From Lachnospiraceae bacterium NK4A144 (GTDB taxonomy: Bacteria > Bacillota > Clostridia > Lachnospirales > Lachnospiraceae): a stretch of DNA of 64,000 nt. Numbering within the stretch: the first letter of the stretch is position 1; the number at the start of each line of letters is the position of its first letter. Below, piece by piece: positions 27,046-37,154 of the stretch. The notes below the pieces were generated by a model. The model did not search any database. It was not told the origin of the DNA and worked only from the letters and a program-made list of their open reading frames with translations. The stretch spans positions 1 through 64,000 of the forward strand of contig AUJT01000006.1 of NCBI GenBank assembly GCA_000424365.1. The letters run 5' to 3'. The position numbers and the translations under genes were made by a program.

Positions 27046-29434
27046 TAAAAAACATCTGTTAACTGACAGCCGAAAGGCGATATTGATCCTTTGCTGCGAG
27101 CTTTTTGTAGTTGGAGCAGCGCTGATACTGACTGTGTTGGCGCTTTCGCTAAGCCGTACCGAGAGACAGGACATAACCGTACTTATGCAGGGATCTGAGT
27201 TTGAGAGCTCAGATGTCTTTAAGAACATGGTTCAGGAGAGGCTCGACAATATAGTAGAAAACAGCCGTCTTAAGAGCAATTTTGAAAGAAATGGCAAATT
27301 TTACGGCAGAAAGATCGTCGACCTTGCAGAATACATCAATGAGGGAAAGATCTCCGGAAGGCAGAAAACCAGCGTAGGATATTATCTCGAAGACTTGATA
27401 CGATGGAGCCGGAAGGGCCTGGTATACAAGTATACGGACGATGATGTGGTAAATGCATCGTCAGGAATGCCAAAAGTTTATGATCAGGGAAATTTTAGCG
27501 GAGAAAATGACGATATAATACTTACGGAGGAATATTTTCCGGCACGAGGCAGAACATTATTTGACTATGCGGGTAGTAATTACTCGCAGTCGGATCTCCT
27601 GGGACTTCTGGAAGCAACGCTTTTAAAGATAGGTGAAGATGAGCAGGACTATAAAGAATTATCGACCGAGCTTAAAAACTCTAAGACAAATGTGCGATTC
27701 TTTGTAGAAAACTACGCTGATAAAAATACTTATTCCAATATCGATAAGGAAGAGTTTCAGGAAGATGATACCATTAAAACCTATGGTAAATACCTGATCC
27801 TTGACTCCAGAACGCTGGAATATGAGAGTAATATGCATGTTACCGATGCATATCTCTATAATCTTATTACAAAATTTGCCGATGATTTTGATGGGAATTA
27901 TTATATCGAATTTGCGATCGACACGGATTATCCTGTCGTAGATTCATTTAGAGCGGCACGGGACAATTACTATGAATACAGACCCCGTATCCAGGCATGT
28001 GTAATGATATCGGGATTTTTGCTGTTACTTTCTCTCGGAATATTGGCTCTTCTCACGGTCACAGCAGGAAAAAAGACGCTTGATCCTGAAGAAGCGCCTC
28101 AGCTTCTGGGATGTGACAGAGTAAAAACGGAGATCTCAGCCATATTCTTTGGAGCAATATTGCTCGGCGGTTCGAAATATCTGATCCAGTATGTATATAA
28201 ATACAGACGGATACCGGAAGTTTCCGTAGCGGTTGCGGGAATAGGAACAGCAGTTATAATGCTGATCTTTATCATGGGATATCTGAGCCTCGTCCGCAGG
28301 ATAAAGGCCGGGACACTTTACGAGGACAGTTTCCTCAACTGGTTCCTAAAAAAATGTAAATATATCTCAGAGAGTGGAACCATCATGCAGAACGGTATCG
28401 TGGTCCTTATCGAGATATTGATAGGATTTACGCTTTTTATTACCGCGAATGCAGTTCTTATATATAGGGCATATGAGACAGAAGAGATGATATGGTGGCT
28501 GATCCTCGCTGCGATCGATGTGGTTGTAATGATCATTTTTATGAACCATGCAATGCAAAGACGAAGGATCATACATGGTGTCCAGGAAATGAGTAAGGGA
28601 AATCTTGAGGAAGGAATCAATGGATCCTTTATGAGTACAGATAATGCTCAGCTTGCCAGCGCCATTAATACCATGAGTGACGGACTCAGGAAGGCAATGA
28701 AGTCTAAGATAAAAACGGAAAAGCTCCGTGCGGATCTCATTACCAATGTTTCTCATGATATCAAGACACCGCTTACGAGTATCATTAATTACGTGGATCT
28801 CATGAAACGCCTGAACCTCAAGGAGCCAAAAGCGCAGGAATATCTATGTATCCTTGAGCAAAAGTCGTCGAGACTTAAGACGCTTACGGAGGATCTGGTA
28901 GAAGCATCAAAGATCGAATCGGGTAATATCAGTCTGGAAATGGCTAAACTCGGTTTTGGCATGATGATCTCACAGATGGAAGGCGAAATCTGGGAAAGAT
29001 TTGAAAAGAGTAAATTGGAACTCGTAACAACGGTTCCTGACAAAGAGTTATATATCAGTGCGGACGGACGGCGTCTTTTCCGTGTGCTCGATAATATATA
29101 TACTAATGTTGCAAAGTATGCGATGCCTGAAACAAGAGTTTATGCTGACCTTAGGGAAGAGGACGGAAAAGCTGTATTTTCGCTGAAAAATATCTCTAAA
29201 CAGGCATTGAACATCGACGCGTCAGAACTCACAGAGCGATTTATCAGAGGGGATGTGAGCCGATCAACAGAGGGTTCGGGACTCGGACTTTCTATTGCGG
29301 AAAATCTGACAAGGCTTCAGGGCGGAGATTTTCGCATATATCTTGACGGAGATCTCTTTAAGATAACTATAACCTTTGATCTTTACAAAGAACCGGTACT
29401 ACCGGAAGCGAAAGAAGATGAGGTAAAGTCCTGA
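27029..29434 (+). CDS. Large membrane sensor histidine kinase
   Basis: An N-terminal membrane segment (~18-40) and a ~250-residue external domain are followed by five or more membrane segments (~325-520), then a HAMP-like linker. The HisKA H-box NVSHDIKTPLTS has His576; an N-box-like LDNIYTNVAKYA and G-box EGSGLGLSIAENL follow. It should phosphorylate the response regulator upstream. The start is a TTG that overlaps the regulator by 17 bp; AGG lies before it, but a later start is possible. The external domain was not recognised, so the signal is unknown. Confidence 0.85.
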   Translation: MKSRIDKKHLLTDSRKAILILCCELFVVGAALILTVLALSLSRTERQDITVLMQGSEFESSDVFKNMVQERLDNIVENSRLKSNFERNGKFYGRKIVDLAEYINEGKISGRQKTSVGYYLEDLIRWSRKGLVYKYTDDDVVNASSGMPKVYDQGNFSGENDDIILTEEYFPARGRTLFDYAGSNYSQSDLLGLLEATLLKIGEDEQDYKELSTELKNSKTNVRFFVENYADKNTYSNIDKEEFQEDDTIKTYGKYLILDSRTLEYESNMHVTDAYLYNLITKFADDFDGNYYIEFAIDTDYPVVDSFRAARDNYYEYRPRIQACVMISGFLLLLSLGILALLTVTAGKKTLDPEEAPQLLGCDRVKTEISAIFFGAILLGGSKYLIQYVYKYRRIPEVSVAVAGIGTAVIMLIFIMGYLSLVRRIKAGTLYEDSFLNWFLKKCKYISESGTIMQNGIVVLIEILIGFTLFITANAVLIYRAYETEEMIWWLILAAIDVVVMIIFMNHAMQRRRIIHGVQEMSKGNLEEGINGSFMSTDNAQLASAINTMSDGLRKAMKSKIKTEKLRADLITNVSHDIKTPLTSIINYVDLMKRLNLKEPKAQEYLCILEQKSSRLKTLTEDLVEASKIESGNISLEMAKLGFGMMISQMEGEIWERFEKSKLELVTTVPDKELYISADGRRLFRVLDNIYTNVAKYAMPETRVYADLREEDGKAVFSLKNISKQALNIDASELTERFIRGDVSRSTEGSGLGLSIAENLTRLQGGDFRIYLDGDLFKITITFDLYKEPVLPEAKEDEVKS

Positions 29435-29465
29435 GGCAGAAACGGCGAATATGAGGGGTAACCGG

Positions 29466-30734
29466 ATGGAGGAGATCGTAACAGCCAGAGACATCTGCAG
29501 GATGATCATTGCGGCGCTTAGGATGTGTGATAAGCGTCTTATTTGTCATGGCATCCGCGTCGGTTACATCGTGTCAAAGATGTTGGAGGTCCGTGGCGGT
29601 TATGAAGACTATGAACGGGCGGAGTATGCCTTTTTGGCAACCATCCATGATATAGGTGCGTTCAAAGTAGAAGCCGGTAAGGATATGCTTAACTTTGACG
29701 TTGCGCATCCAATGCCGCACTCTATCTATGGTTATCTCTTTATGAAATATGTATCTCCCATAGGTGATCGATCAAAGGTATTCCTATACAGTCACATTGA
29801 TTATCAGAAGCTTCCAAAGGTCAAGTTTGACGGAATGGAAGTGGCGCAGTTTATCTATGCGGCGGGGAGATTTGATCTCTTTCATAATGCGCTTGGAAGT
29901 AAATTCACGTCGGCGCGACTTAGAGATCATGAGGGAAAGAAATTTTCCAGAATGACACTGGATGTGCTGGATCTGGCGCTGAAGAAATACGATATCCTTG
30001 ATAAATTCAGTGAAGGTGAGGATGCGTTTAAGCCGGAGCTGGAAGACCTCTTTGGTAAACTGATATTTAACGAAGAAGAAAAGAAGATGTTCATAAAATT
30101 GCTCGTATTTATTTCGGGCTTTAAGGACACTTCCGGAGTGGTAAGTACCATTTCTTCAATGATCATTGCAGAGGAAATTGCAAAAAAGATCGGTGAGTTT
30201 AGTGAAGAAGAAATGGAATATCTGTACTACGGTGCGCTTCTCCATGATATCGGCATGGCATCTGTACCGCGGGATATAGCAGAAGCTGCGAGGAAGCTCA
30301 CGGAAGATGAGGTGACTCTGTATCAGAGGCATGTACTCGTAGCAGAATTTATCCTAAAGGACTGTGTTCATCCAGAAGTAGTCAGGCTTGTGAGTACACA
30401 TCACGAGAGGCTGGACGGTTCGGGTTATCCAAATCACCTGGAGGCACCGGATACGGATCTTCTGGCAAAAGTGCTTCAGCTGGCAGACAGGGCGAGCATA
30501 CTTACCAGTGAGCGTCCCTTTAGAAAGGCAAAGAGCAAGGAAGCAACGATAAATATCATCACTGATGAGATGAATCACAATAAATTTAACAGAAAAGTTG
30601 TCATGGCATATATCAATAACTATGATGAGATCATGGCAAAAGTTGATGAAAAGGGTAAAGAAGCACTGGATATGTTTTATAAGCTGCAGGATCAGTACGA
30701 AAAGGTTAAAGCTACGCTGATGCCTAACGGATGA
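29466..30734 (+). CDS. Tandem HD / HD-GYP domain protein
   Basis: The first HD-like domain (~1-150) has IHDIGAFKVEAGKD. The second (~215-400) has the HD-GYP set LLHDIGM, HVLVAEFIL, HHERLDGSGYP and LADRASIL. HD-GYP domains hydrolyse c-di-GMP or cGAMP; the GYP triad is intact. No membrane segment was seen. The ATG at 29466 follows GAGGGG by 7 bp; the ATG at 29451 lacks a ribosome site. It lies 31 bp downstream of the histidine kinase, so it is probably in the same operon and links that system to cyclic dinucleotide turnover. Confidence 0.87.
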   Translation: MEEIVTARDICRMIIAALRMCDKRLICHGIRVGYIVSKMLEVRGGYEDYERAEYAFLATIHDIGAFKVEAGKDMLNFDVAHPMPHSIYGYLFMKYVSPIGDRSKVFLYSHIDYQKLPKVKFDGMEVAQFIYAAGRFDLFHNALGSKFTSARLRDHEGKKFSRMTLDVLDLALKKYDILDKFSEGEDAFKPELEDLFGKLIFNEEEKKMFIKLLVFISGFKDTSGVVSTISSMIIAEEIAKKIGEFSEEEMEYLYYGALLHDIGMASVPRDIAEAARKLTEDEVTLYQRHVLVAEFILKDCVHPEVVRLVSTHHERLDGSGYPNHLEAPDTDLLAKVLQLADRASILTSERPFRKAKSKEATINIITDEMNHNKFNRKVVMAYINNYDEIMAKVDEKGKEALDMFYKLQDQYEKVKATLMPNG

Positions 30735-30746
30735 TCCGCATAAATA

Positions 30747-30775
30747 TTGACAATATCCGGACAAGCCTATATAAT
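30747..30775 (+). promoter_or_regulatory. Promoter of the SRP RNA gene
   Basis: A consensus TTGACA (30747-30752) and TATAAT (30770-30775) are separated by exactly 17 bp. Confidence 0.9.
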
Positions 30776-30790
30776 CTCTAAAGTATCGGG

Positions 30791-30935
30791 CCCGGCTCTG
30801 AGTATCGTCCAGGCTCCGGTCCCACGCAATGGAAATCTGTGAACCGTGTCAGGTCGGGAACGAAGCAGCACTAAGCAGAACCTTTCATGTGACGTGGGGG
30901 TTCCGGGGTCTGAACGATATTCAGAGTCGGTTTCT
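30791..30935 (+). ncRNA. ffs: Bacterial SRP RNA (4.5S/scRNA)
   Basis: The conserved domain IV core GTCAGGTCGGGAACGAAGCA then GCACTAAG is present. The outer arms pair over a long distance: CCGGCTCTGA (30792-30801) with TCAGAGTCGG (30921-30930), and TATCGT with ACGATA. A T-rich tail TTTCTTGTTTT follows. At about 145 nt it is shorter than the Bacillus scRNA and longer than E. coli 4.5S. It binds Ffh for membrane protein targeting. A consensus promoter precedes it. Confidence 0.92.
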
Positions 30936-31028
30936 TGTTTTAAAAATTTTTTGTTTGCGGTAATTGTCAGAGGGTGAGACAATTATAAAAGGGACAAAAG
31001 GGAACGGTAACTGGTAAAGGGGTTTGCC

Positions 31029-32489
31029 ATGAACAGAATACAGGGGAGAAATGCAAGGATCGCGCTTATGATATGCGTGGTTCTTTTGTTGAATCTGTTT
31101 TTTCCGGGAAGCGTGAAGGGAGCTGATACCTCAAGTATCAGTGCGTCAACGGTATCACTTTCAGAAGCTTTTTCTGAAAGGACAGCGCGTCTTACGAGCA
31201 AGACATTAAAGCTAAACGGCAGCAGGAACAGTGATGCTTCGGACACGTGGGTCGTATTTAATCTGAGCGGAAATTATGTGCTTGAAGGACTTAATGATAG
31301 TCAGGATGGCATAAGCATCAGCGCGGACCGGCTCGTGTCCTATAATGGACTGCCGGCTATTCATATAACTGTGTCCATAGACGATGATGCGTCAAAGGGT
31401 TCATATCTCTACACGATCACTCCCATAGAAAGAATCAGTGGTGATAAATTGAACCCGCTGAAGTTAAGAGTTAAAATTGAAAAGAAATACGAAGCCGCAG
31501 GCTTTCAGAAAAAGGTGATCACGCTCAGTAAAAAGATACACGGAGATTTTGCGCTTAATTCTCCGTCAGTGTCCGGTGCGGTTATAATGCCTTTGAATTC
31601 TGAGAAATATAAGCCATCTATTCCCACAGGAGTACATGTTTCGCTGGATAATGAAAATACTGTTCGTGTGTCCCTTGGGAATACTACAGTGAAAACTGCA
31701 AAGGGGAAGACAAAACAGCTTAAAAGTTTTAAAATTAAGCTTTGGATTGGTTATGCAGACTATAATACTTTCAAGGCTGTTCCGAGGTCATTTACGGTAA
31801 AAGTCGCATCATCAGAACCGAAAGTGAACCTCGTAAAGAAGGCGGGAAGCCGGATAGATATCATTCAGAGAGCAGCCACCTCGTTTCATTATGTTCCCAA
31901 TGTACAGAGCAGCGGATATGTGGTAAAGAGCGTTGAACTTCCTGATTCAATGCAGGGTAAGTATGCGCTTACGACAGTTTCCGATCCGGATAGTCAGGCA
32001 ATTACAGATATATATTTATCTGCGCTTCCGGGCACAGCCATTCAAAGTGGTGGAAATACGGCATCGCTGAAAATGACGATGCAGGAACCGCGGCAGGATG
32101 CGGAGACTTTTGTGAAAACGGGGACTATAAGGTTTAGCGGAAGCAGCTCAAAATTGATTCTTAAGGCTGTTGGAGGTAAAAATTTAAGTATTTCGCAAAG
32201 TTTATCCGATAATAAAGGTGTATGCTATAAAGAGGTTATTGTCGCCGGAAATACTTTCGCTAAGATAGATTCGAATGGCATAAAAGAAGTGAAGTCCGAT
32301 AAGTTTCCGTCAGATGCGGTTTCAGCAGTGTGGCAGGTGGATGAATTCGGACAGGCGGCAAAAGTCTCGATCATAGTCGATAAAAATAAATTAAGGATGG
32401 GGAAAGCCTATAAATTGCAGTATAAGATACGTGCGATCGGGGCTCCCGAGAACAAATATACAAATCTGGTATTTACATTAAAGCTTTAA
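31029..32489 (+). CDS. Secreted protein of unknown function
   Basis: The protein has 486 residues with a signal peptide (~10-32, ending VKG-AD). The rest is rich in beta-strand-like Ser/Thr/Lys sequence, with no Cys-based or catalytic motif recognised. Segments such as FKIKLWIGYADYNTFKAVP look like repeated Ig-like or adhesin-type sandwiches. A good ribosome site (GTAAAGGGG) precedes the ATG. It lies 23 bp upstream of the protease-like surface protein and is probably co-transcribed with it, so a cell-surface partner role is plausible but not shown. Confidence 0.6.
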   Translation: MNRIQGRNARIALMICVVLLLNLFFPGSVKGADTSSISASTVSLSEAFSERTARLTSKTLKLNGSRNSDASDTWVVFNLSGNYVLEGLNDSQDGISISADRLVSYNGLPAIHITVSIDDDASKGSYLYTITPIERISGDKLNPLKLRVKIEKKYEAAGFQKKVITLSKKIHGDFALNSPSVSGAVIMPLNSEKYKPSIPTGVHVSLDNENTVRVSLGNTTVKTAKGKTKQLKSFKIKLWIGYADYNTFKAVPRSFTVKVASSEPKVNLVKKAGSRIDIIQRAATSFHYVPNVQSSGYVVKSVELPDSMQGKYALTTVSDPDSQAITDIYLSALPGTAIQSGGNTASLKMTMQEPRQDAETFVKTGTIRFSGSSSKLILKAVGGKNLSISQSLSDNKGVCYKEVIVAGNTFAKIDSNGIKEVKSDKFPSDAVSAVWQVDEFGQAAKVSIIVDKNKLRMGKAYKLQYKIRAIGAPENKYTNLVFTLKL

Positions 32490-32512
32490 GGCAGGAAGGG
32501 TTTTGGATTTTT

Positions 32513-35500
32513 ATGGTTAAGCGGTTCAGAAGATTTATGGCGATATTAATGGCGGCTGCGATAGTTACGTCTGCGCATCCAGTGTCAATGTATGCGCAGA
32601 GTGTTTCTGATGGATCGGTTGCGGAAGAATCTTCTGAGAATAACTCGTCGAAGGACGGAAATGAAGAAAGCACAGAAACCGGAGATAGTTCCGGTCCTGA
32701 GGAGAGTACAGAGGTAAGCACGGAGAGCGGTGCGACCGAGGCGCCGCAGTACAATGATATCGGAGAGCCACTGGATGAGAAACCTGATGGGAACACGGAG
32801 ATGCCCTCAGAAGGTGAAGAAAGAGATGGAGAGACGACTGTTTCTGATAATGACAGTGCATCCGGAACATTTGAAAGAGCGGATGGTACAACATCAGAAA
32901 ATGAGGCGGTTACCGGAACTGTCAGCGATGACTCAGTAGTTGATTCAGTGTCCGGAGATTCTGTATCAGAGGATTCCATCTCGGATAACGGAATCGGAGG
33001 AAATATCGAAGCGACCTTTGACTTTTCGGATCAGTATGAACTGAGTGCTTCGTTCACAATGCCGGCGGCATACAGCTCAGAAAAATATGTGCTTGATCCG
33101 GAAGATTTTGGTAATTCTAAAAATTGCTGGGCATATACGGCGATGGGAATGGCAGAGACATCCCGAATGCTTCAGACAGAGACAACAAAGGATAATTTCA
33201 CAGCGTATAGTCCAAAACAGTTAGTGCGCCAGTTTTTTAATCCCATAAGGACGGATCGTTCGGGGCTTACCTATTACAGTGGCATCGATGCGTTGGATAC
33301 CAGGTATAGAGATATAAATATGCTTAGCGCAAATACAACTGCTGATGCAACGAAAAAAATAAATGTAATAAATAAAAGTTTAGCTGAAATAGATACAGAG
33401 AGTAACTATGATTCAGCTGGCGGAAACCTTGCCTATACCACGTTTGAACTGGCGCGTTGGCAGGGACCTAAGTCATCAGATCTGGGGCTGAATTATGGCA
33501 ATACAGATGAACTGCAGAAGTTTGATGAAAATGATACAGAAGCACATTTGAGAAATGCATATTGGGTTCCAAATAGTGATAAAAGCTCTATTTGTAAGTT
33601 GATCAAGCAGACCGGCTCAGTTGGATTGCAGGTTTACATAACTGACACGGGTATGGCAGCGGTACGCTCTACTAATGGTGCAGATAACTATGGATATCAT
33701 TATTACAATAATGCGGTTACAGCGCCAAACTATACGGTTCAGCTTATAGGTTGGGACCCTGATATCAAGGCTGATTTGTTTGATTACAATGGAACCAAGC
33801 CGAGCGGAAACGGTGCGTTCCTTGCAAAATCGTCTTATAAGGTAAGTAACGGTACATATCAGAAATACTTCTGGATATCACAGTATGATGCTGCATTTGA
33901 ATATAAGGACAGCACTAGAATAGCAGTAGCTTACGAGTTCGATGATGCGGATAACTATGATTACCAGTATGGTTATGACGGATCAAATGCTAACGAAACC
34001 TATACGACAAAGCGAGCATATGCTGTATTTACAGCCGGTGAAGCAGGACAGCAGGGTGGTGGCTCTGATCAGGCAGAAATCCTTAGAGCGGTCGGAATTG
34101 GTGTCGGTGATGCAGGAACCTATGAGATAGGCGTTTATTACTACAGCAGTAATGCGACATACCTAAACCAGTATCCTATCGAGACTCAGACAGTAAAGAT
34201 ACCATATACTGGATATCACACTATCGAATTGGAGCATCCTATACTGCTTTTAAGAGATGATCGAGTTTCGGTAAGTGTAAAGAGATCGGATGGAAACTCA
34301 TTCAAGGCATTTGTAGACAAAAGTTCAAAGAGTCCTGATAAGTCCATAGAATTTAGACCGTATGCTGTTTATGGTGAGAGTTATCTTAACAATCCGTCAA
34401 CAGGAAAACTTATCAGTGGAAACTGGGCACTAAAGTCGGATCTTGATCCGGATGATCCTGGTAATGGAACAAATCCCACAAAGAATACGAAAAACAAAGC
34501 GTCTAAGTATCAGATAAAGTATTGGGAGAAAAGCTATTATGAGGGGATGACTCCTCGTATAAAGATGTACACGGATGTAGTTGAAAGACCGGAACTCGTC
34601 GATCAGACAAAGATCAAGGTCGAGCTCACAAAGTATGTATGGTACTACACCGGAAATAACATTAATCCGACTCCTCGCATAATGGTAAGTGTTACAAATC
34701 GTAAAGGTGAGGCAGAAAACTGTATCGTAACACCGGATCACTACACGACGACTTATGTAAATCATAAAAACGCCGGAATCGGCGCTGTAGTTGTCCGAGG
34801 CGGAACAGTGGACAGCAGCGGAAATGTAACGAAACAGCCGGATGTATTCTCGGGAGAAATATCCGAGGAGTTCAAGATCGTTTCAACTCAGATAAATATT
34901 TCAAAGTGCAAGATATATGGAGTCAATGCACAGGAATATGATTCGAGTAAAGATTACGAGCAGAATAATATAGTGGTCATGTACAAGGTTCCTGAGACCA
35001 AACATTACGTTAAGCTCGTAAAAGGACTGGATTATACAGTTGGTTCTATTGAAATAATCAATAAAAATGGAAATAAAGCGTCGATCCTTATAACCGGAAC
35101 AGGTGCATTTAGAAATTCTGTAAAAAAGAAGTTCAAAATAACAAATGTTCCTGTTAAAAAGAAAAACGGTACATCAATTTCAGGAAATGGTAAAAAATCT
35201 ATTTCAGATAAGTCTGTTACAGTGACACTGACTGATCCGGATTCCGGAGATGTATGGGATACAGTTGAGCGTGTCGCTTACGATAAGACCAAAAGGTATA
35301 AGCCAAAAGTAACTGTTTCAGATAGTTCAGCAGGCAGGACTCTTACAGAGGGTACGGACTATAAGGTTTCGTACAGGAAAGGTAAAAATCCGGGCCTTGC
35401 ACAGGTAGTGATAAAGGGAAAAGGAACATACACGGGAAAGACTGTATCGTACTTTATCGTTGATCCTATCCGTATTACTACAGATGCTGTGATAAAGATG

Positions 35501-35728
35501 AATCCGAGCACGTACAAGTATACCGGTGATGAAATTAAACCTAAGCCGAGAGTAACTCTCTATGGAAAGGTCATTCCGAAGGGCAGTCTGTACTGCCATT
35601 ACAACAACAATACCGGTTCCTCCAGCGGAACTGCAACTGCCCAGATCATCGTATTTGGCAGAAACAAATATATTGGTTATGTAGGTTATACGACATTCAA
35701 GATAACCGCAAGCACAACCAGTTCATAA
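32513..35728 (+). CDS. Surface protein with degenerate papain-like (C1A) domain and lectin-like domain
   Basis: A signal peptide (~1-28) and an acidic Ser/Glu-rich stretch (~29-165) are followed by a C1A-like domain (~190-460). The nucleophile Cys205 sits in KNCWAYTAM. The position of the active-site His reads Tyr407 (NYTVQLIGWD, normally NHAV..GWD). The Asn of the usual KNSWG reads Ser440 (KSSYK), and the oxyanion Gln before the Cys is Phe. A lectin-like domain follows (~505-630), then Ig/MBG-like repeats to the C-terminus (VIKGKGTYTGK, then KYTGDEIKPKPRV). The architecture is that of surface cysteine proteases, but proteolysis is unlikely. It may act as a binding or adhesion protein. Confidence 0.78.
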   Translation: MVKRFRRFMAILMAAAIVTSAHPVSMYAQSVSDGSVAEESSENNSSKDGNEESTETGDSSGPEESTEVSTESGATEAPQYNDIGEPLDEKPDGNTEMPSEGEERDGETTVSDNDSASGTFERADGTTSENEAVTGTVSDDSVVDSVSGDSVSEDSISDNGIGGNIEATFDFSDQYELSASFTMPAAYSSEKYVLDPEDFGNSKNCWAYTAMGMAETSRMLQTETTKDNFTAYSPKQLVRQFFNPIRTDRSGLTYYSGIDALDTRYRDINMLSANTTADATKKINVINKSLAEIDTESNYDSAGGNLAYTTFELARWQGPKSSDLGLNYGNTDELQKFDENDTEAHLRNAYWVPNSDKSSICKLIKQTGSVGLQVYITDTGMAAVRSTNGADNYGYHYYNNAVTAPNYTVQLIGWDPDIKADLFDYNGTKPSGNGAFLAKSSYKVSNGTYQKYFWISQYDAAFEYKDSTRIAVAYEFDDADNYDYQYGYDGSNANETYTTKRAYAVFTAGEAGQQGGGSDQAEILRAVGIGVGDAGTYEIGVYYYSSNATYLNQYPIETQTVKIPYTGYHTIELEHPILLLRDDRVSVSVKRSDGNSFKAFVDKSSKSPDKSIEFRPYAVYGESYLNNPSTGKLISGNWALKSDLDPDDPGNGTNPTKNTKNKASKYQIKYWEKSYYEGMTPRIKMYTDVVERPELVDQTKIKVELTKYVWYYTGNNINPTPRIMVSVTNRKGEAENCIVTPDHYTTTYVNHKNAGIGAVVVRGGTVDSSGNVTKQPDVFSGEISEEFKIVSTQINISKCKIYGVNAQEYDSSKDYEQNNIVVMYKVPETKHYVKLVKGLDYTVGSIEIINKNGNKASILITGTGAFRNSVKKKFKITNVPVKKKNGTSISGNGKKSISDKSVTVTLTDPDSGDVWDTVERVAYDKTKRYKPKVTVSDSSAGRTLTEGTDYKVSYRKGKNPGLAQVVIKGKGTYTGKTVSYFIVDPIRITTDAVIKMNPSTYKYTGDEIKPKPRVTLYGKVIPKGSLYCHYNNNTGSSSGTATAQIIVFGRNKYIGYVGYTTFKITASTTSS

Positions 35729-35731
35729 TGA

Positions 35732-35765
35732 AATCCTCCTCCTGTCCGACAGGAGGAGGATTTTT
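35732..35765 (+). terminator. Terminator of the surface protein gene
   Basis: AATCCTCCTCCTGTC pairs perfectly with GACAGGAGGAGGATT and T5 follows. A second small hairpin, TCCGAC/GTCGGA, with a T-rich tail lies just downstream (35776-35806). Confidence 0.85.
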
Positions 35766-35815
35766 GATTATAGAAAATTCCGACAAAGTCGGATTCTTTG
35801 TTTTTTGTCAGGTAT

Positions 35816-35846
35816 GTAAAAAGAGCAGCTCGATTTCGAGCTGCTC
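35816..35846 (-). terminator. Terminator of the minus-strand secreted protein gene
   Basis: GAGCAGCTCG (35823-35832) and CGAGCTGCTC (35837-35846) form a perfect stem. On the minus strand it is followed by TTTTT. Confidence 0.8.
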
Positions 35847-35873
35847 CGTTTTGATCACAGTGTTTAGTTTTGA

Positions 35874-37154
35874 TTACTGCTCAATAGTAAATGTTCCGTA
35901 CTGTGAATTTGTTGTAAGAACAATTTCGCCGTCGAAGTTATTTACACCCTTGAGTACAACAGTACCGGTAGTCTTGCTGAACTCCTCGCAGTAAGCACCA
36001 TACTTAACATTGCGTCCAGCGATGGAAGCACCTGTAGAACCAGTCTTCTTAGGAAGAGCGATCTTGATGGTCTTTGTCTGATATGTGTTGGATGCCTCTC
36101 CGTCTTCTCCAGACTCTGCATTAAGGAATCTGATATTCATAAGAATGTTCTTAATGGTGAAGCTGGAAGCCTTGATCTTCAGAGAGCTGTATGTACCATA
36201 TGATCCCTGCAGCCAGTTTGCAGAAAGACTTCTCTTAAGGATACCAAAGTCAAACTTTGTATCAGAATTCTTGCTGAGGTAGTTGTTAACTGTCTTGATC
36301 TGAGCCTTTGTGAGGTTAGATGTATTCTTGTTGATGTTGAATGTCAGACGAAGGAAGCTGTTCTTATACTTCGGATTAGATGTAAGCTCGTTTCCGCTGA
36401 TATCCTTTGAAGCGTTCTTTGCGTTTTTGATAGTTACCTTCTTAAGACGAACGCCATCAACCATTGAATAAGTATGAGCTGTCTCGTCATACCAAACGAG
36501 AGCTGCATCTACTGCAACAGACTTTGATGAAGATGCTGTTCCAGTCTTAGCCTTTGTATACTTGCCCTTTGCAGGATTGTAGTAAGAACCATCCCACGCG
36601 CGTGTACGGCTGTCATACCAAGGATTGCTGTCATAGTACTCATAAACAACGTACAGCTGCTTGCTGCCGTCTGTTACACCTTCAATAGCATTTGCGGACA
36701 GGATAGCCTTTCCGGGAACGTAAGTTGTACCAAATACATAATCAACGTAATTAGAGCTTACCTTTGTTCCGCTTACAGTTGTCTGCTTAAACTTACGAAG
36801 GAACTTAAATGCGTTGCTTGAAAGTGAAGAATTTACAGAAGGAGAAACTGATGCGATCTCAACATCATACTCTTCAGCAGAAGCTACGGATGAAGTCTCA
36901 TCTGCCTCAGTAGCTTCTGTAGCCTCAGTAGCTTCTGTAGCCTCAGCAACTTCTGTTGCCTCAGTAGCTGTTTCAACAGCTTCTTCAGAAGCCTCAGCAA
37001 CCTCTGTAGCTGCTTCTGTAGCAATCTCAGTAGCTTCTGTCTCAATTGCTGTTGCATTGTCAGATGTGGTACCAGCAAATGCTACGGTGTTCATTGTGAA
37101 TACCATAGAAGCGGCAAGCACAACTGAAAGAACATTTTTCCAATTTCTTCTCAA
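35874..37154 (-). CDS. Secreted protein with Thr/Glu/Ala-rich linker
   Basis: The start is a TTG at 37154 with GAGAGG 8 bp upstream; no ATG in frame gives a sensible signal peptide. The signal peptide (RRNWKNVL, then SMVFTMNTVAFA) is followed by ~70 residues of EATEATEVAE-type repeats. A ~320-residue beta-rich region ends GVNNFDGEIVLTTNSQYG. The signal-peptide core SMVFTMNTVAFA and the linker type are shared with the protein at 49139-50371. The C-terminal G-x-x-NF-x-G motif is shared with that at 56625-58220. It is probably a cell-surface protein; function unknown. Confidence 0.72.
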   Translation of the reverse strand: MRRNWKNVLSVVLAASMVFTMNTVAFAGTTSDNATAIETEATEIATEAATEVAEASEEAVETATEATEVAEATEATEATEATEADETSSVASAEEYDVEIASVSPSVNSSLSSNAFKFLRKFKQTTVSGTKVSSNYVDYVFGTTYVPGKAILSANAIEGVTDGSKQLYVVYEYYDSNPWYDSRTRAWDGSYYNPAKGKYTKAKTGTASSSKSVAVDAALVWYDETAHTYSMVDGVRLKKVTIKNAKNASKDISGNELTSNPKYKNSFLRLTFNINKNTSNLTKAQIKTVNNYLSKNSDTKFDFGILKRSLSANWLQGSYGTYSSLKIKASSFTIKNILMNIRFLNAESGEDGEASNTYQTKTIKIALPKKTGSTGASIAGRNVKYGAYCEEFSKTTGTVVLKGVNNFDGEIVLTTNSQYGTFTIEQ

